DNA of 64,000 nt. It comes from Ga0077523 sp038324085. GTDB lineage: Bacteria; Pseudomonadota; Gammaproteobacteria; Burkholderiales; Ga0077523. The stretch spans positions 1 through 64,000 of the forward strand of contig JBBQHP010000004.1 in assembly GCA_038324085.1 (NCBI GenBank). Direction: 5' to 3'. Each line of letters starts with the position of its first letter. Positions within the stretch are counted from its first letter, which is position 1. Position numbers and translations under genes: made by a program. A model generated the notes under the pieces. That model searched no databases. It saw only the letters and a list, made by a program, of their open reading frames with translations, and was not told the origin of the DNA. This document shows, piece after piece, positions 62,796 through 64,000 of this stretch.

Positions 62796-64000
62796 TCAGC
62801 GGGGTGCAGTCTCGATACGCTGCAGGAACGCCAGGATCTCCTTCCAGGTGTCGCCCACGTTGTCGTAGAGGATGCCGTGGCGCGCCGAAGGCACGTTGAC
62901 GAGCCGTTTGTCCTTGCTGCCGAGCGCCCGGTAGAGCAGGGTGGCGCTGCCGGGGTCGACGACCGGGTCGGCGTCGCCCTGCAGGATCAGCGCGGGGCAG
63001 GTGACTTTCGCGAGGCGCTTCTTCTTGTCCTCGATCAGTCGACCGAGTTCGTAGAGTGCCCGGATCGGCATGTGCACGTAGTTGATGTGCGGGTGCTCGG
63101 CCGGGTTCGGACGAAATGCGAGCAGGCCGCGTTCGCGCACGACACCCACCAGCCGGTTCGTCCCGTGCACCAGCGGAACGAAGGCCATGTTCCGGTTGCG
63201 GAAGCGCATCGGCGAGGACACGGTCGCGATGCCGGCCAGTTGGGCGGGCTGTTCGGAGGCGAGCTGCAGGCACAGCGATCCGCCGGCGGAGAAGCCGACG
63301 AGGCATACGCTGTCGACCAGGGGCGCAATCAGTTCGTAGCCATGTCGCACCGATGCGAGCCATTCGTGCCAGGTGCGCGAGCGCAGATCCCACGGCGAGG
63401 TTCCGTGGCCTTTCAGCCGGACACCGAGCACGATGTAACCGTGCTGGCTCAGCGCCTCCCCGAATCCGCGCACTTCCGCCGGGCTCGCGAGAAAGCCGTG
63501 TACCAGCAGCACGCCGAGCTTGTGCGGTTGCTCGGGATGAAACAGGAACGGCTCTGCCGATTCGCTCTGGGTCTGCTGCGCGTTGATCGCGTGGTGTTCC
63601 GGCTTGCGAAAGAGCGTGCTGTCCCAGGCGAAGGCGCGGCGCGCGTCGTCGAGGCGCAGCTCCGAGAGATGCCGCCCCGACAGCAGCGCAAGCTCCCCGA
63701 GCGCGGCGGCGACCGCAGCCACGGCGGGCTGGATCGGCGCGACTTCGTTGGCATACACCTCCACCGGATTCTCCAGGCGCACCTGGTCGAAACCATGATC
63801 CATCAGGAGCTTCGGCAGGAACCGGTAGTAGGCGTCGGTCCGCTCGATCAGATTGAGCGAGGTGGCCACCGACAGGAACTGCTCCAGCCCTTCGCAGCGT
63901 CCATCGGGCAGGTTTTCGTACTTTTCCGGGCTGCGCAGGCTGCGATGGAGATGCACCGAAGGGTCGGCCTGCAGGTGCTTCACCGCGAGGTAGAGCGCAC
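62796..64000 (-). CDS. Alpha/beta hydrolase with N-terminal extension, cut by the right edge
   Basis: The frame stays open to the window edge with no stop upstream of a GTG at 63983 (it continues as ALYLAVKHLQAD), so the gene is longer than shown. Residues 1-140 of the visible part are a helical region of unknown fold (VATSLNLIERTDAYYRFLPKLL, ENPVEVYANEVAPI). Then comes an alpha/beta hydrolase: LLVHGFLASPAEV (oxyanion loop), GFSAGGSLCLQL (nucleophile Ser), LQGDADPVVDP (Asp) and SARHGILYDN (His). It resembles lysophospholipase/monoglyceride lipase-type enzymes joined to a larger N-terminal module, perhaps an acyltransferase, outside the window. Confidence 0.75.
   Translation of the reverse strand, partial: ALYLAVKHLQADPSVHLHRSLRSPEKYENLPDGRCEGLEQFLSVATSLNLIERTDAYYRFLPKLLMDHGFDQVRLENPVEVYANEVAPIQPAVAAVAAALGELALLSGRHLSELRLDDARRAFAWDSTLFRKPEHHAINAQQTQSESAEPFLFHPEQPHKLGVLLVHGFLASPAEVRGFGEALSQHGYIVLGVRLKGHGTSPWDLRSRTWHEWLASVRHGYELIAPLVDSVCLVGFSAGGSLCLQLASEQPAQLAGIATVSSPMRFRNRNMAFVPLVHGTNRLVGVVRERGLLAFRPNPAEHPHINYVHMPIRALYELGRLIEDKKKRLAKVTCPALILQGDADPVVDPGSATLLYRALGSKDKRLVNVPSARHGILYDNVGDTWKEILAFLQRIETAPR

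Overview
The window is a GC-rich (visibly about 65 percent) chromosomal segment of a betaproteobacterium, or a close relative. Three things point there. The gene order is housekeeping and typical of that class: hslVU, xerC-DUF484-dapF, two lipid A acyltransferases, metK-ahcY-metF, tonB-aroE-mtgA-lgt. An S-adenosylhomocysteine (SAH) riboswitch precedes ahcY. There are many tight ATGA stop/start overlaps. I see no phage, insertion sequence, CRISPR array or rRNA. Three genes carry frameshifts (a TusA-MetE fusion, a CoA-binding protein and an SDR oxidoreductase), which may be real decay or errors in a draft assembly.

Layout. 1-2.3 kb: minus-strand sulfur operon (TusA-like, DsrE-like, TusA fused to a core MetE methyltransferase, broken by a frameshift at a perfect hairpin). 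2.4-8.1 kb: ghrA, glycogen phosphorylase, hslU/hslV. 8.1-13.4 kb: a two-STAS-domain protein, then a metal (probably zinc) uptake operon with a His/Cys-rich small protein, an outer-membrane barrel, a binding protein, an ATPase and a permease. 13.6-20.7 kb: a minus-strand run of phosphatase, rlmI-like, xerC, DUF484, dapF, GNAT, CoA-binding protein and two acyltransferases. 20.7-26.1 kb: activated methyl cycle (metK, SAH-riboswitch-controlled ahcY, metF) with an opposing DEAD-box helicase. 26.1-29.4 kb: CHASE2 nucleotide cyclase, SH3 protein and M48 lipoprotein. 29.5-31.6 kb: a cupin and an alanine-glyoxylate-type aminotransferase whose frame is joined to an N-terminal helix-turn-helix domain.

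31.9-45.5 kb: ttcA, pteridine reductase, a NDUFAF7-type methyltransferase, a DhlA-type haloalkane dehalogenase, mpl, an NnrU protein, a Tat-exported acetamidase/formamidase, a YqiA-type esterase, an RNB exonuclease, tonB, aroE, mtgA, lgt and tRNA-Ala(CGC). 45.5-51.6 kb: an unknown acidic protein, a TPR protein, kup, ridA and recG. 51.6-58.9 kb: a six-gene operon hyfB-C-E-F-G-I for a membrane complex related to group 4 hydrogenases and complex I. Its large subunit has lost both CxxC nickel-iron motifs, while the small subunit keeps its 4Fe-4S cysteines. 58.9-64 kb: ubiA, the frameshifted SDR, a DUF4124/putative metallopeptidase, ubiD and a partial alpha/beta hydrolase running off the right edge.

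The most unusual content is the NiFe-less Hyf-like complex and the TusA/DsrE/MetE sulfur operon. The helix-turn-helix/aminotransferase joint frame with its palindromic upstream site comes next.
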